Both the position numbers and the translations under genes were made by a program. The notes below the pieces were generated by a model, which had not been told where the DNA came from, did no database searches, and saw only the letters and a list, made by a program, of their open reading frames with translations. This document shows, one piece after another, positions 8,883 to 17,700 of a stretch of DNA of 64,000 bases (positions are counted from its first letter, which is position 1; every line of letters starts with the position of its first letter). Source of the DNA: Marinobacter sp. ATCH36 (GTDB taxonomy: Bacteria > Pseudomonadota > Gammaproteobacteria > Pseudomonadales > Oleiphilaceae); contig NZ_JAMJPL010000002.1 of the NCBI RefSeq assembly GCF_023555055.1, positions 1 to 64,000 of the forward strand. The letters run 5' to 3'.

Positions 8883-9849
8883 GAATGGTCTCCTTCATGG
8901 CTTTTAACAGGGTCACCGCGGCTCCATGGGGATCCAGTTCGCGCTGGGTAACCTTTTTGAGCAGCTCTTCGGTTTGCGACCTGCTGTCACGTGCAAAATT
9001 ATCCCGGACAATCTCTTCAGCAACTTTCACCACCCGGGTTAATGCGATCTGGTGTCGCCGCTGGGTGATTTCGCCACTACGCTCCAGATGCTCTGCATGG
9101 CGATCAATTGCAGCCATCAGTTCACCGAATCCGGTGTGTTTTTCGGAACTGGTGGGGACCACCGGCACTCGCCAGATTCCTTCGCCCGGCTCCAGGCTCA
9201 TCATCAGCATGGCCTTCAGTTCCTGGATGGTTTTATTGGAATCCGGCCGGTCTGCCTTGCTCACCACATGGACATCGGCGATTTCCAGAACACCCGCCTT
9301 GATGGCCTGGATGTCGTCGCCCAGACCGGGCGCGTTGACAACGACGGTGGTGTGGGCGGCGCGAACGATATCGACCTCGTCCTGGCCCACCCCGACCGTC
9401 TCGATCAGAACAACATCGAAGCCGCCTGCATCCAGCAGATCAACGGCATCCAGAGCTGACCTTGCAAGGCCGCCCAGGGTTCCGCGGGTGGCCATGCTGC
9501 GTATAAAAACGCCGGGGTCGGAAACCAGATCTCCCATGCGAATGCGGTCACCGAGGATGGCGCCGCCGGAATAGGGACTGGAAGGATCGATGGCAACGAC
9601 ACCGACCGTGCGGCCGCTTGCCCGGTATTCATGGACCAGCTGTGTGACCAGGGTCGATTTACCCGCCCCCGGCACACCGGTGATTCCCACCACATGAGCG
9701 TTGCCGGTGCTTTTGTAGAGTTCCGCCAGGGCTTCGCGCACCTCGGGATCACCACCGCTTTCAACTCGGGTAATCAGCCGTGCAATGGCGCGGAGATGCC
9801 CTTCCCGGACCCGCTTGGCAAGCTCCATTGAGGGTATGCGATTAATCAT
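8869..9849 (-). CDS. meaB: MeaB/ArgK-type GTPase chaperone of the acyl-CoA mutase
   Basis: G3E-family GTPases of this type load adenosylcobalamin into their partner mutase and protect it from inactivation. The 326-residue protein has Walker A GVPGAGKST (residues 58-66), AIDPSSPYSGGAILGDRIRM (about 87-105), and IETVGVGQDEVD (149-160), which holds the switch region. The base-recognition motif reads SKAD (197-200) instead of the usual NKAD. The ATG directly follows the ligase stop codon, and its end overlaps the mutase start, so ligase, chaperone and mutase are tightly coupled. The gene name follows the methylmalonyl system; here it probably serves the 2-hydroxyisobutyryl-type mutase. Confidence 0.92.
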   Translation of the reverse strand: MINRIPSMELAKRVREGHLRAIARLITRVESGGDPEVREALAELYKSTGNAHVVGITGVPGAGKSTLVTQLVHEYRASGRTVGVVAIDPSSPYSGGAILGDRIRMGDLVSDPGVFIRSMATRGTLGGLARSALDAVDLLDAGGFDVVLIETVGVGQDEVDIVRAAHTTVVVNAPGLGDDIQAIKAGVLEIADVHVVSKADRPDSNKTIQELKAMLMMSLEPGEGIWRVPVVPTSSEKHTGFGELMAAIDRHAEHLERSGEITQRRHQIALTRVVKVAEEIVRDNFARDSRSQTEELLKKVTQRELDPHGAAVTLLKAMKETIHEAH

Positions 9850-11271
9850 TTAACCCCCTTGCTTCTGGTTGAGGCTCTGGTAAAGGTCCCTGTCGTCAAC
9901 AACCCGCTGCGCCTTGAAGTCAGTTCGCGGAAAGGTGTCGGGCTCAACCATGGCAACCCGTGCCCGCACACCAAGCACCCGGCTGAGTTCAGCCTCGGCT
10001 TTCTCGCCCAGGGCCCTGACTGCATTCGGGCCCTTATCTGCGACCTGCTGGTTAAACTCGGCTTTTACAGCCAGCTCATCCATGGAGCCACCGCGTGAAA
10101 TGATGATCCGGTGTTCGCCTCCATATCCGTCGAGGCCTTCCAAAACTTCCGCAATGGCACTGGGATACACGTTTTCACCACGAATCTGGAACATATCGTC
10201 GATCCGGCCGTAAATGCCCTTTGGCAGTCTCGGATAGGTGCGACCACAGGGATTGTCTTCCATAACCCAATGGGTCAGGTCGCCGGAAACCATGCGAATC
10301 ATCGGCTGGGATGTTCTCTCCAGGTGGGTGTAGATGGGCGTACCCTGTTCACCGTAAGGCACACGGCGGTTGGTATTGGGGTCTGCTACTTCGGTGTAGA
10401 CAATGTCCTGCCACAGCAGCATGCCCTCGGTGTCTGCGCTACCGGAGGCGTGCATCCAGGGCGTCAGTTCCGCCATGGTTCCGCAGTCAACCACTTTAGC
10501 GCCGTACATATCCTGGATCTTGTCCCGGATGGACGGAATCGAGCCCCCAGGTTCACCGGAAAAGAACAGCACCTTGATACCGAATTCCCTGGGATCTACC
10601 CCCTCCTCGCGGGCCACTTCCGCCAGCCTCAATGCGTAGGACGGCGTTGAGTAAAATCCGGCAGGTTTCATCATCTGAAGCCAGGTCACTGCTCGTGCGG
10701 TCATCCCGGGCGCCCCGGCGCCAAAGGGAAAGGCCTTGCAGCCCAACCTTTCCGCACCAATCAGCGCCCCCCATGACCCCATATAGAGACTGAGAATGGC
10801 GGCAACAAAAACAGTATCTCCCGGCCGCAAGCCCATACCCCACATGATCCGGGCATGATTATTGGCAATGGTTTCCCAGTCACGGCGGGAAATACCAAAA
10901 GCGGTGGGCCGGCCGGTTGTACCGGAGGTGCCGTGAATATGATGAATGTCGCTTTCCGGGCAGCAAAGATAATCCCCAAAAGGCGGATTTTGCGTCTGAG
11001 AATCACGCAGTTCCTGTTTGGTGACAACTGGCACTTCTTCGAAGTCTGCGAGGGAACGAATGTCTTTGGCTTTTACACCGGCCTCGTCCCATTTGCGCTG
11101 GTAGAACGGCGAGTGCTCGTAAGCATAGGCCATCACGTCGCGAAGGCGCGCAACGATCAACTCATCACGTTTTTCCGGATCCATCGTTTCACGCTCCCGA
11201 AACCAGTACGGGCTGTTCGGAGCCGGAAAATAATCATTGTTGTAGTTGGGGGGAAAATTCCACTCTTCCAT
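9850..11271 (-). CDS. hcl: PaaK-like acyl-CoA ligase, probably 2-hydroxyisobutyrate-CoA ligase
   Basis: This 473-residue adenylate-forming enzyme is of the phenylacetate-CoA ligase type. The ATP-binding P-loop HIHGTSGTTGRPT lies near residue 110. FFSGEPGG, the segment RMVSGDLTHW, and the C-terminal hinge GRIDDMFQIRGENVYPS follow the PaaK pattern, and the length agrees with PaaK and with the ligase of characterised hcm clusters. In that context it would activate 2-hydroxyisobutyrate (or a similar branched short hydroxy acid) with CoA for the mutase. No phenylacetate pathway genes lie nearby, which argues against a true PaaK role. The ATG at 11271 has AGGAG seven bases upstream. It is followed immediately by meaB (TAA then ATG). 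Confidence 0.85.
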   Translation of the reverse strand: MEEWNFPPNYNNDYFPAPNSPYWFRERETMDPEKRDELIVARLRDVMAYAYEHSPFYQRKWDEAGVKAKDIRSLADFEEVPVVTKQELRDSQTQNPPFGDYLCCPESDIHHIHGTSGTTGRPTAFGISRRDWETIANNHARIMWGMGLRPGDTVFVAAILSLYMGSWGALIGAERLGCKAFPFGAGAPGMTARAVTWLQMMKPAGFYSTPSYALRLAEVAREEGVDPREFGIKVLFFSGEPGGSIPSIRDKIQDMYGAKVVDCGTMAELTPWMHASGSADTEGMLLWQDIVYTEVADPNTNRRVPYGEQGTPIYTHLERTSQPMIRMVSGDLTHWVMEDNPCGRTYPRLPKGIYGRIDDMFQIRGENVYPSAIAEVLEGLDGYGGEHRIIISRGGSMDELAVKAEFNQQVADKGPNAVRALGEKAEAELSRVLGVRARVAMVEPDTFPRTDFKAQRVVDDRDLYQSLNQKQGG

Positions 11272-11331
11272 CGGAGACTCCTGATATTGTTATTGGTTGT
11301 CATCTGAGGAAATCTGCGTCCGGGACCCTGA

Positions 11332-11757
11332 CTATCGGGCACCACGGTCTGCGACCAATTGCCGGAACGAATCAATGATTTCCTGGGGAGGAGTGTCCTG
11401 GAGAAGAATCTTGTGGACGCCCATCTGGTAGAGTTCCTTGACATCATCGTCGGGAATGACACCGCCACCGGCGACGATCATGTCCTCGGCCTCTTTGGCT
11501 TTGAGAAGCTCCAGTACCTTGGGGAAAATGTGCATGTGGGCGCCGGACAACAGGCTGATACCCAGGATATCCACGTCCTCCTGAATGGCGGCGTCCACTA
11601 CTTCCTCCGGCGTACGATGCAGTCCGGTATAGACCACGTCCATGCCAGCGTCTCGTAGCGCACGAGCGACAACCTTGATGCCCCGGTCGTGACCATCCAG
11701 ACCGATCTTTGCCAACATTACCCGAATCACAGCTGCGTTTTTGTCATTGTTTTGCAT
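11332..11757 (-). CDS. hcmB: Acyl-CoA mutase small subunit, cobalamin-binding
   Basis: This 141-residue B12-binding subunit partners the large subunit at 7185. The base-off/His-on motif is DGHDRG, with Asp21, His23 and Gly26; Lys17 before it is the conserved lysine of the family. LGISLLSGAHM and the glycine-rich VAGGGVIPDDD shape the cobalamin pocket. The arrangement, with the subunit as a separate polypeptide two genes away from the large subunit, is typical of 2-hydroxyisobutyryl-CoA mutases and some archaeal-type mutases, and unlike the fused MutB. It starts 15 bases after the GntR regulator gene. Confidence 0.92.
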   Translation of the reverse strand: MQNNDKNAAVIRVMLAKIGLDGHDRGIKVVARALRDAGMDVVYTGLHRTPEEVVDAAIQEDVDILGISLLSGAHMHIFPKVLELLKAKEAEDMIVAGGGVIPDDDVKELYQMGVHKILLQDTPPQEIIDSFRQLVADRGAR

Positions 11758-11772
11758 CGCATTCTCCTTGGA

Positions 11773-12465
11773 TTAACTTATTGAACTACCGTTTTTCTTC
11801 AAAGGTTCACGGCAGCTTTGAATTTCTTGCTGAAGCCATTTCGATGCGGTTTCCACATGCAGCCTGGCAAGCGTTTCAGCAGTCCGTGCGTCACCGGCCA
11901 ATACCGCATTCAGTATTGCCTCGTGTTCTTCCCAGATCTGTTCCTGATTCTTTTCGACGATGAGAATGTCACTCATAACGCGTCTTACGTGGTTCCAGTG
12001 AGCCTCCATTGAATCAAGGATGAAGGTGTTTCCCGCCAGCTCGTAGATAAAGCCATGAAAGCGCATATCCGCGTCGATCAGAGCGGGGAGGTCGTGTGCC
12101 TTCCCTGCTGCGCGCCCTTCGGCAATGATGTCTTCGCCACGCTCTCGCGCTCTGGAATCCGCCCGCTGGGCAGCGAGCCCGGCACTGACCATGTCAATCC
12201 CGCAGCGGTATTCGTACAACTGCGCCACAAAGCTCTCATCGAGCACCGAAACCATCAGGCCCCGCCGCCCTACAGCTGAGAGAAAACCGTCATCGCGCAG
12301 ACGCTGCATGGCCTGACTTACCGGCAACCGCGAGACATCCAGCCTTTCGGCAAGAGTCTCCTGCGTGACCCGTTCGCCTGGCTTCAGTAAGCCTTCCACG
12401 ATGGCATTGACCACGGAGTCATAAATCAGCTCCGGCAAATTCTTTTCAGCTTGTATTTTCTTCAT
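11773..12465 (-). CDS. GntR-family regulator with FCD ligand domain
   Basis: The 230-residue protein has an N-terminal winged helix (ERVTQETLAERLDVSRLPVSQAMQRL, residues about 32-57, given here by position and ends) and a C-terminal all-helical FCD effector domain. The latter has metal-site residues in DADMRFHGFIYELAGN and HEAILNAV. Such proteins are usually ligand-released repressors. It is the first gene of the mutase operon, so autoregulation and induction by the hydroxy acid or its CoA ester are plausible. The upstream region contains inverted repeats suited to a dimeric regulator. Family is sure; the effector is unknown. Confidence 0.9.
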   Translation of the reverse strand: MKKIQAEKNLPELIYDSVVNAIVEGLLKPGERVTQETLAERLDVSRLPVSQAMQRLRDDGFLSAVGRRGLMVSVLDESFVAQLYEYRCGIDMVSAGLAAQRADSRARERGEDIIAEGRAAGKAHDLPALIDADMRFHGFIYELAGNTFILDSMEAHWNHVRRVMSDILIVEKNQEQIWEEHEAILNAVLAGDARTAETLARLHVETASKWLQQEIQSCREPLKKNGSSIS

Positions 12466-12520
12466 TGCTCAAACCCCACGACCCAGCTCCCTTAATGTCG
12501 TTTGCATACAGTATTCACCA

Positions 12521-12564
12521 TGTAATACCTGTTTTAACGGTTATTACATTAGACTTTCGTCTAA
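12521..12564. promoter_or_regulatory. Two adjacent inverted repeats, candidate operator of the GntR/mutase operon
   Basis: A near-palindrome runs from TGTAATACC at 12521 to GGTTATTACA ending at 12548. It is followed at once by a perfect 6+6 inverted repeat, TTAGAC-TTTC-GTCTAA (12549-12564). The pair lies 56-100 bases upstream of the GntR start in an AT-rich stretch between two genes on the same strand. This is where an autoregulatory site and promoter would be expected. Binding is inferred only from symmetry and position. Confidence 0.5.
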
Positions 12565-12703
12565 TCTTTGGATATTTTTTGCACAAAACCTGCCCCCAGG
12601 TCGCCCCTTCAGGGACGGCAGCAGCAGGAATAAAGCATGGAAATCAGAGAGCAAGCCTGGGCAAAAGCTAGCAGGCCTGAAGATAGGGAGTCCGGAGAAG
12701 AGA

Positions 12704-13291
12704 TCAGCCTCGTTGGGGAGGCTCGAGCAGGTCGATGCCCGCGTCGTAAACTGCGTTCAGGAAATCGACCAATACCACAGCGGAAAGGCCCCAGATCTGG
12801 TACCGCTCCCAGCGGTAGCAAGGCACGTAAAAAGTATTATTCAGAAAATTCAACGGGTCAGTGCGGTGGCGTTTGTCTTCCAGGAAAAACTCAACAGGCA
12901 CCCTGAATATACTTTCGATTTCCGCGGGGTTTGCAGTCAGCGGGTGATCGCCGGGTATAACACCAACGTATGGAGTAACGAGGATCTGATGCAGCGACAT
13001 TACCTGGCTGAGTGGCGCAATCAGCTGAACCTGCTCCGGCGGCAGCCCGATCTCCTCATGGGTTTCCCGCAAAGCGGTAGCGGCGATGGATTTGTCCTCA
13101 GGGTCACGTCGACCTCCGGGGAAAGACACCTGGCCGCGGTGAGTGCTCAGGTTTTCAGACCTCAGGGTAAACACAATTTCAGGATTTCCGTGGTCATCGG
13201 TCACGGGGACCAGCACGCCAGCCTCGGGGTAATCCAGCGTCAGCAAGCGGGGAACATACCCTGAAAGGCGTTCGGTAAGAAGTTCACGCAA
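12704..13291 (-). CDS. Nudix hydrolase, CoA pyrophosphatase type (NudL/YeaB-like)
   Basis: The 195-residue protein has a Nudix box GGRRDPEDKSIAATALRETH followed by EEIGL. Just before it stands LSTHRGQVSFPGG, the marker of the CoA-diphosphatase subfamily that splits CoA and acyl-CoA into phosphopantetheine and 3',5'-ADP. The frame opens with TTG at 13291; GGAG eight bases upstream supports this start, and I see no better ATG. It lies upstream of the CoA-ester-handling mutase operon on the same strand but is separated from it by 238 bases, so any link to CoA turnover there is speculative. Confidence 0.88.
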   Translation of the reverse strand: MRELLTERLSGYVPRLLTLDYPEAGVLVPVTDDHGNPEIVFTLRSENLSTHRGQVSFPGGRRDPEDKSIAATALRETHEEIGLPPEQVQLIAPLSQVMSLHQILVTPYVGVIPGDHPLTANPAEIESIFRVPVEFFLEDKRHRTDPLNFLNNTFYVPCYRWERYQIWGLSAVVLVDFLNAVYDAGIDLLEPPQRG

Positions 13292-13389
13292 AACACGGCT
13301 CCGTTTTTACATCTGGCTATTGAATGAGACGCCGGCAGCATCGATAGTTACACTGCTACCACACATCTGACCAGTATACGGTGAAACGA

Positions 13390-13941
13390 ATGAAATACTG
13401 CAGTACCTGCGGCCATCCTGTCGAACAGCGCGTCCCCGAAGGCGACAACCGTCACCGTTATGTGTGCATCAGTTGCGAAACCATACACTACCAGAACCCC
13501 CGCATAGTAGCGGGAACAGTTCCGATCTGGCAGGGCCAGGTTCTGCTGTGCCGCAGGGCCATTGAACCCCGCTATGGTTACTGGACACTGCCAGCAGGAT
13601 TCATGGAGAACTCGGAAACCACGCTTGAGGCTGCTACCCGGGAAACCTGGGAAGAAGCACTGGCTGAAGTCACCGTGGATAACCTCTACACGATTATCCA
13701 TGTTCCCCACATCGATCAGGTTCACATGTTCTACCGTGCGACCCTGACCAGCGAAAACTTTGGCGCCGGCGAAGAGTCCCTGGAAACCAGACTGTTTGCC
13801 CTGGAAGACATTCCGTGGGACGAACTGTCATTCCCGACCGTTCGTCGAACCCTGGAATTATATCTGGAAGACGTGCGAAAAGAGCATTTCCCGGTGCATG
13901 TGGACGACATACGCTATCGCATGAAGCCTCAGGGACAATAA
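13390..13941 (+). CDS. Nudix hydrolase with N-terminal zinc ribbon
   Basis: The first 35 residues form a zinc ribbon (YCSTCGHP...YVCISCETIHY, two CxxC pairs). A Nudix domain follows with the box AGFMENSETTLEAATRETWE plus EAL. This architecture resembles NudC-like and Zn-ribbon Nudix proteins annotated as NADH pyrophosphatase-related or ADP-ribose-type hydrolases, but the protein lacks the long N-terminal domain of true NudC. Substrate is therefore open. The longest frame starts at a GTG at 13381; the ATG at 13390 has GGTGA five bases upstream and is preferred. It is transcribed divergently from the CoA-pyrophosphatase gene. Confidence 0.88.
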   Translation: MKYCSTCGHPVEQRVPEGDNRHRYVCISCETIHYQNPRIVAGTVPIWQGQVLLCRRAIEPRYGYWTLPAGFMENSETTLEAATRETWEEALAEVTVDNLYTIIHVPHIDQVHMFYRATLTSENFGAGEESLETRLFALEDIPWDELSFPTVRRTLELYLEDVRKEHFPVHVDDIRYRMKPQGQ

Positions 13942-13944
13942 GCT

Positions 13945-14256
13945 CTAGAGCTGTTCCATACGGAAAACTTCGTAAGCCGGTTCCTCATACGGATGTGACG
14001 CCTTCAGAGCCTGAACCGCAGCCCGGATCAGCTCGTCTTTGCAGACCAGCTCAACGCGAAACTCCTCAACCTGCTCGACTTCGCCCGCTTGCCCGAGAAA
14101 CGGGTTGCTCCCCTCAAGCGGGCGAAATTGCCCTTGTCCCTTACACTGCCACGCGCAACAGTCGTAATCTCCGATACGGCCCGCCCCGCACTCAAACAGC
14201 GCGGCCTTGGTGGCTTCAAGATGACTCTCCGGAACGAAATAACACATCTTGTACAT
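13945..14256 (-). CDS. Small NIF3/YqfO-like (CutA-fold) protein
   Basis: The protein of about 103 residues matches the stand-alone version of the C-terminal insert domain of NIF3/YqfO proteins (COG3323). Visible marks are MCYFVPESHLEATKAALFEC, the glycine-rich GAGRIGDYDCCAW, and the ending KASHPYEEPAYEVF. The fold is related to the PII/CutA1 trimeric proteins; no enzymatic role is established. I chose the ATG at 14256 because GGGGAG lies ten bases upstream, rather than the GTG two codons earlier. It converges with the zinc-ribbon Nudix gene with only a 3-base gap. Confidence 0.85.
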   Translation of the reverse strand: MYKMCYFVPESHLEATKAALFECGAGRIGDYDCCAWQCKGQGQFRPLEGSNPFLGQAGEVEQVEEFRVELVCKDELIRAAVQALKASHPYEEPAYEVFRMEQL

Positions 14257-14357
14257 GATCACTCGGCTCCCCTTTTAAAACCTTCAAAGTCTTCACAACC
14301 CCGGTATTCAGCGATGCCAATACGCATATTTTTTGTACAGATTAAGCAGTTAGCTAC

Positions 14358-14570
14358 TTACCCACAGAATCTGTGGATAACTCTGGGGAAAGTTTTTGGG
14401 AACATGCCCTCACCCCCCGGAATTCCTACACTCCCGTTAAATTGGCGACAAATTCACCTACTTCATTAATTTTATAATAATCAACATCTTATGCGTCTTG
14501 TTCAAAAAATGAACCTGAAACCAATGCTTTGTTCACAGAACGCACACCCACGCACCCGGAATGTGCATAA
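14358..14570. promoter_or_regulatory. Cluster of DnaA-box-like sequences with an AT-rich segment
   Basis: The 460-base gap between the NIF3-like gene and purL holds two exact TTATNCACA boxes on the minus strand (complements of 14372-14380 and 14562-14570). Two one-mismatch boxes lie on the plus strand (TTACCCACA at 14358-14366, TTGTTCACA at 14529-14537). The first pair is inverted and 5 bases apart. An AT-rich run around 14462-14490 lies between the pairs. No dnaA, dnaN or gyrB gene is nearby, so this is unlikely to be the chromosomal origin. A DnaA-titration or DnaA-control site, or chance, are the alternatives. Confidence 0.45.
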
Positions 14571-14650
14571 ACCATTTTAGTCAAGGGAATTTTCGCACTT
14601 ATAAACAGTTATTTCTCTTGAAAACCGTTGACATTTCAAGTTCCGGAAAC

Positions 14651-14705
14651 AAAAAAGCCGGCCCTGGATCAGTCACCTTTCTGGTGCGTCCGGGCCGGCT
14701 TTTTG
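14651..14705 (-). terminator. Rho-independent terminator downstream of purL
   Basis: A strong stem forms between GCCGGCCC (14657-14664) and GGGCCGGC (14692-14699). It is flanked by AAAAAA on the left and TTTTT on the right, so the hairpin can end transcription on either strand. It lies 16 bases after the purL stop. Confidence 0.9.
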
Positions 14706-14720
14706 GTTACCTGTCAGGGC

Positions 14721-17700
14721 TTACTCGAACCAACGCCTGGCGTTGCGGAACATACGAATCCATGGAGCATCTTCTGCCCAATCTTTCGGATGCCAGGAGT
14801 GCTGGGACGTACGAAAGACCCGTTCAGGGTGGGGCATCATGATGGTAACCCGACCATCCCTTGTGGTAACTCCAGTAATACCTGCTTCAGAGCCATTAGG
14901 GTTGTATGGGTAGCGCGTGGTGACATCGCCACGGTTATCCACGTAGCGAAGGGCTACAAGCTCACTGTCGCTGAGCTCATCCGCCGATGTGCCAGGTGCA
15001 AATTCTGCTCTTCCTTCACCGTGCGCAACCGCTATCGGCATTCTGGAACCTGCCATCCCATCCATGAACGCGGAAGGAGAAGAAGTCACCTCCGCCATCA
15101 CCAGCCTCGCCTCAAACTGTTCCGACTGATTGCGAACAAAACGTGGCCAGCCCTCGCTACCGGGAATCAACTCGTGAAGGTTGGATAACATCTGACAGCC
15201 GTTACAGACGCCCAGCGCCAGGGTGTCCTGGCGATTGAAGAATGCGGCGAACTGGTCACGAACCCGGTCACTGAACAGAATGGACTTGGCCCAACCCTCG
15301 CCGGCGCCCAGCACGTCGCCATAGGAGAAACCTCCACAGGCCACAAGGCTGTTGAAGCCCTCTAGAGAGACCCGGCCGGACAACAGATCGCTCATATGAA
15401 CATCCGCTGACTCAAATCCGGCGCGGTCAAAGGCCGCTGCCATTTCAACCTGGCCATTCACCCCCTGCTCCCGCAGAACTGCAATCTTCGGCCGGGCGCC
15501 CTTGTTGATATAGGGAGCGGCGACGTCTTCGCTGACGTCAAAAGTCAGTTCGGCATGGAGGCCCGGATCGTCGGCGTCCAGAAGGTTATCGAATTCTTCC
15601 TGGGCACAGTCAGCGTTATCACGAAGCGACTGCACCCGGTAACTGGTTTCCGCCCACAGGCGCTGAAGTTCGGCGCGCGGCCGGACAATTATCTCATTGC
15701 CCTCGAAGGTGTAGCGTATACAGTCATCCTGGTTGAGCGAACCGACCACGGACGTATGGTCGCCAAGGCCAGCCCCCGAGAACTGCTGCAGCACAAAATC
15801 GGTGTCTTCACGGCGAACCTGAATAACCGCCCCCAGCTCCTCATTGAAAAGCTCGCGGGGGAACTGTGATGAATCCTCGGCCAGCCCGTCCAGTTTGATA
15901 TCAATGCCCGAATGCGCCGCAAAACTCATCTCGGCTAGTGTAACAAAAAGGCCGCCATCGGAACGGTCATGATACGCCAGCAACTTGCCGTCTGCGTTCA
16001 GGCCCTGAATCACTGCGAAAAATGCCTTGATATCTTCCGGGTCATCCAGGTCAGGTGCCACGGCGCCTACATGCCGGTATACCTGAGCCAGAGCAGAACC
16101 ACCAAGCCGGTTCTGGCCCGCTGCCAAATCGATCAAAATCAGGTCTGTCTCGCCGGCATCCGTAATCAATTGCGGAGTCAGCGTTCTGTCGACGTCAGTC
16201 ACCGGCGCAAAACCGCTGATAATCAACGACAGGGGTGACGTCACACTCTTTTGTTCACCACTGTCCTCTTCTTCCCAAACGGTCTTCATCGACATGGAAT
16301 CCTTGCCCACCGGAATGGTGATACCCAGTGCGGGACACAGCTCCATACCGACAGCACGAACCGTTTCATAGAGATTTTCATCTTCTCCAGGGTGACCGGC
16401 TGCTGCCATCCAGTTAGCGGACAGACGGATGTCCTGCAGCCTGGCAATGGGAGCTGCGGCCATGTTGGTAATCACTTCACCAACCGCCATGCGCCCGGAC
16501 GCCGGCGCGTCAATGACGGCAACCGGAGTGCGCTCGCCCATGGCCATGGCTTCGCCGGTTTTCACATCAAAGGAGGTTGAGGTCACCGCCACATCACTGA
16601 CCGGTACCTGCCACGGGCCGGACATCTGATCCCGTGCCACAAGACCGGTGATGGTGCGGTCCCCAATGGTTATCAGAAAGCTCTTTGAACCGACGGATGG
16701 CAGGCGCAGAACACGTCCAATGGCATCCTCGAGATCAATCTTGGTGGAATCGAAAATAGGCTTGGTAAACGACGAGCGGGAAACACTCCGATGCATCCGC
16801 GGCGGCTTGCCAAAAAGGACCTCCATCGGAAGATCAACCGGGCGATCGTCAAAATAGGAATCGCCGAGTTCAAGATGATGGGTCTCTGTCGCCTCACCGA
16901 TGACCGCGTAGGGGCAACGCTCACGGCGGCAGAGCGCATCGAACTGTTCCAGGTTCTCGGGCGCAACAGCCATCACATAGCGTTCCTGGGATTCATTGCA
17001 CCAGATTTCCAGGGGCGACATGCCGGGCTCGTCACTTGGAATGTCCCTGAGCTCGAAGCGACCGCCCCGGCCACCGTCTTTCACCAGCTCCGGCATGGCG
17101 TTGGAAAGCCCACCTGCACCAACGTCGTGAATAAAGCAGATGGGATTGTCGTCACCCATTTGCCAACACCGGTCAATAACTTCCTGGCAACGCCGTTCCA
17201 TTTCCGGGTTGTCCCGCTGGACCGACGCGAAATCAAGATTCTCGTTACTGGAACCGGAATCCATGGATGAGGCTGCACCACCACCGAGACCGATCAGCAT
17301 GGACGGCCCACCCAGAACAATCAGCTTGGCACCGATCGGGATATTGCCCTTTTCGACATGACTGGCACGAATATTACCCAAGCCACCGGCAATCATAATG
17401 GGCTTGTGATATCCACGAACTTCCTCACCGGCAGCGCCTGGCACCAGTTCCTCGAATGTGCGGAAATAACCGGCCAGGTTCGGGCGCCCGAATTCGTTAT
17501 TGAACGCCGCACCACCAATGGGGCCTTCAATCATGATATCCAGTGGTGAGGCAATTCTGTCCGGCTTGCCGTATCCGAGTTCCCAGGGCTGCGGGTCATC
17601 CGGCAGATTGAGGTTGGAAACCGTAAAACCGGCCAGCCCAGCCTTGGGTTTGGAGCCACGGCCGGTTGCTCCCTCATCACGGATCTCCCCGCCGGAACCG

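Noticed and set aside
9850..11271. True phenylacetate-CoA ligase (PaaK)
   Set aside because: No other phenylacetate genes are present, and the position inside the mutase operon fits a hydroxy-acid ligase better.
14358..14570. Chromosomal replication origin
   Set aside because: dnaA, dnaN, recF and gyrB are absent from the neighbourhood, and the number of boxes is small.
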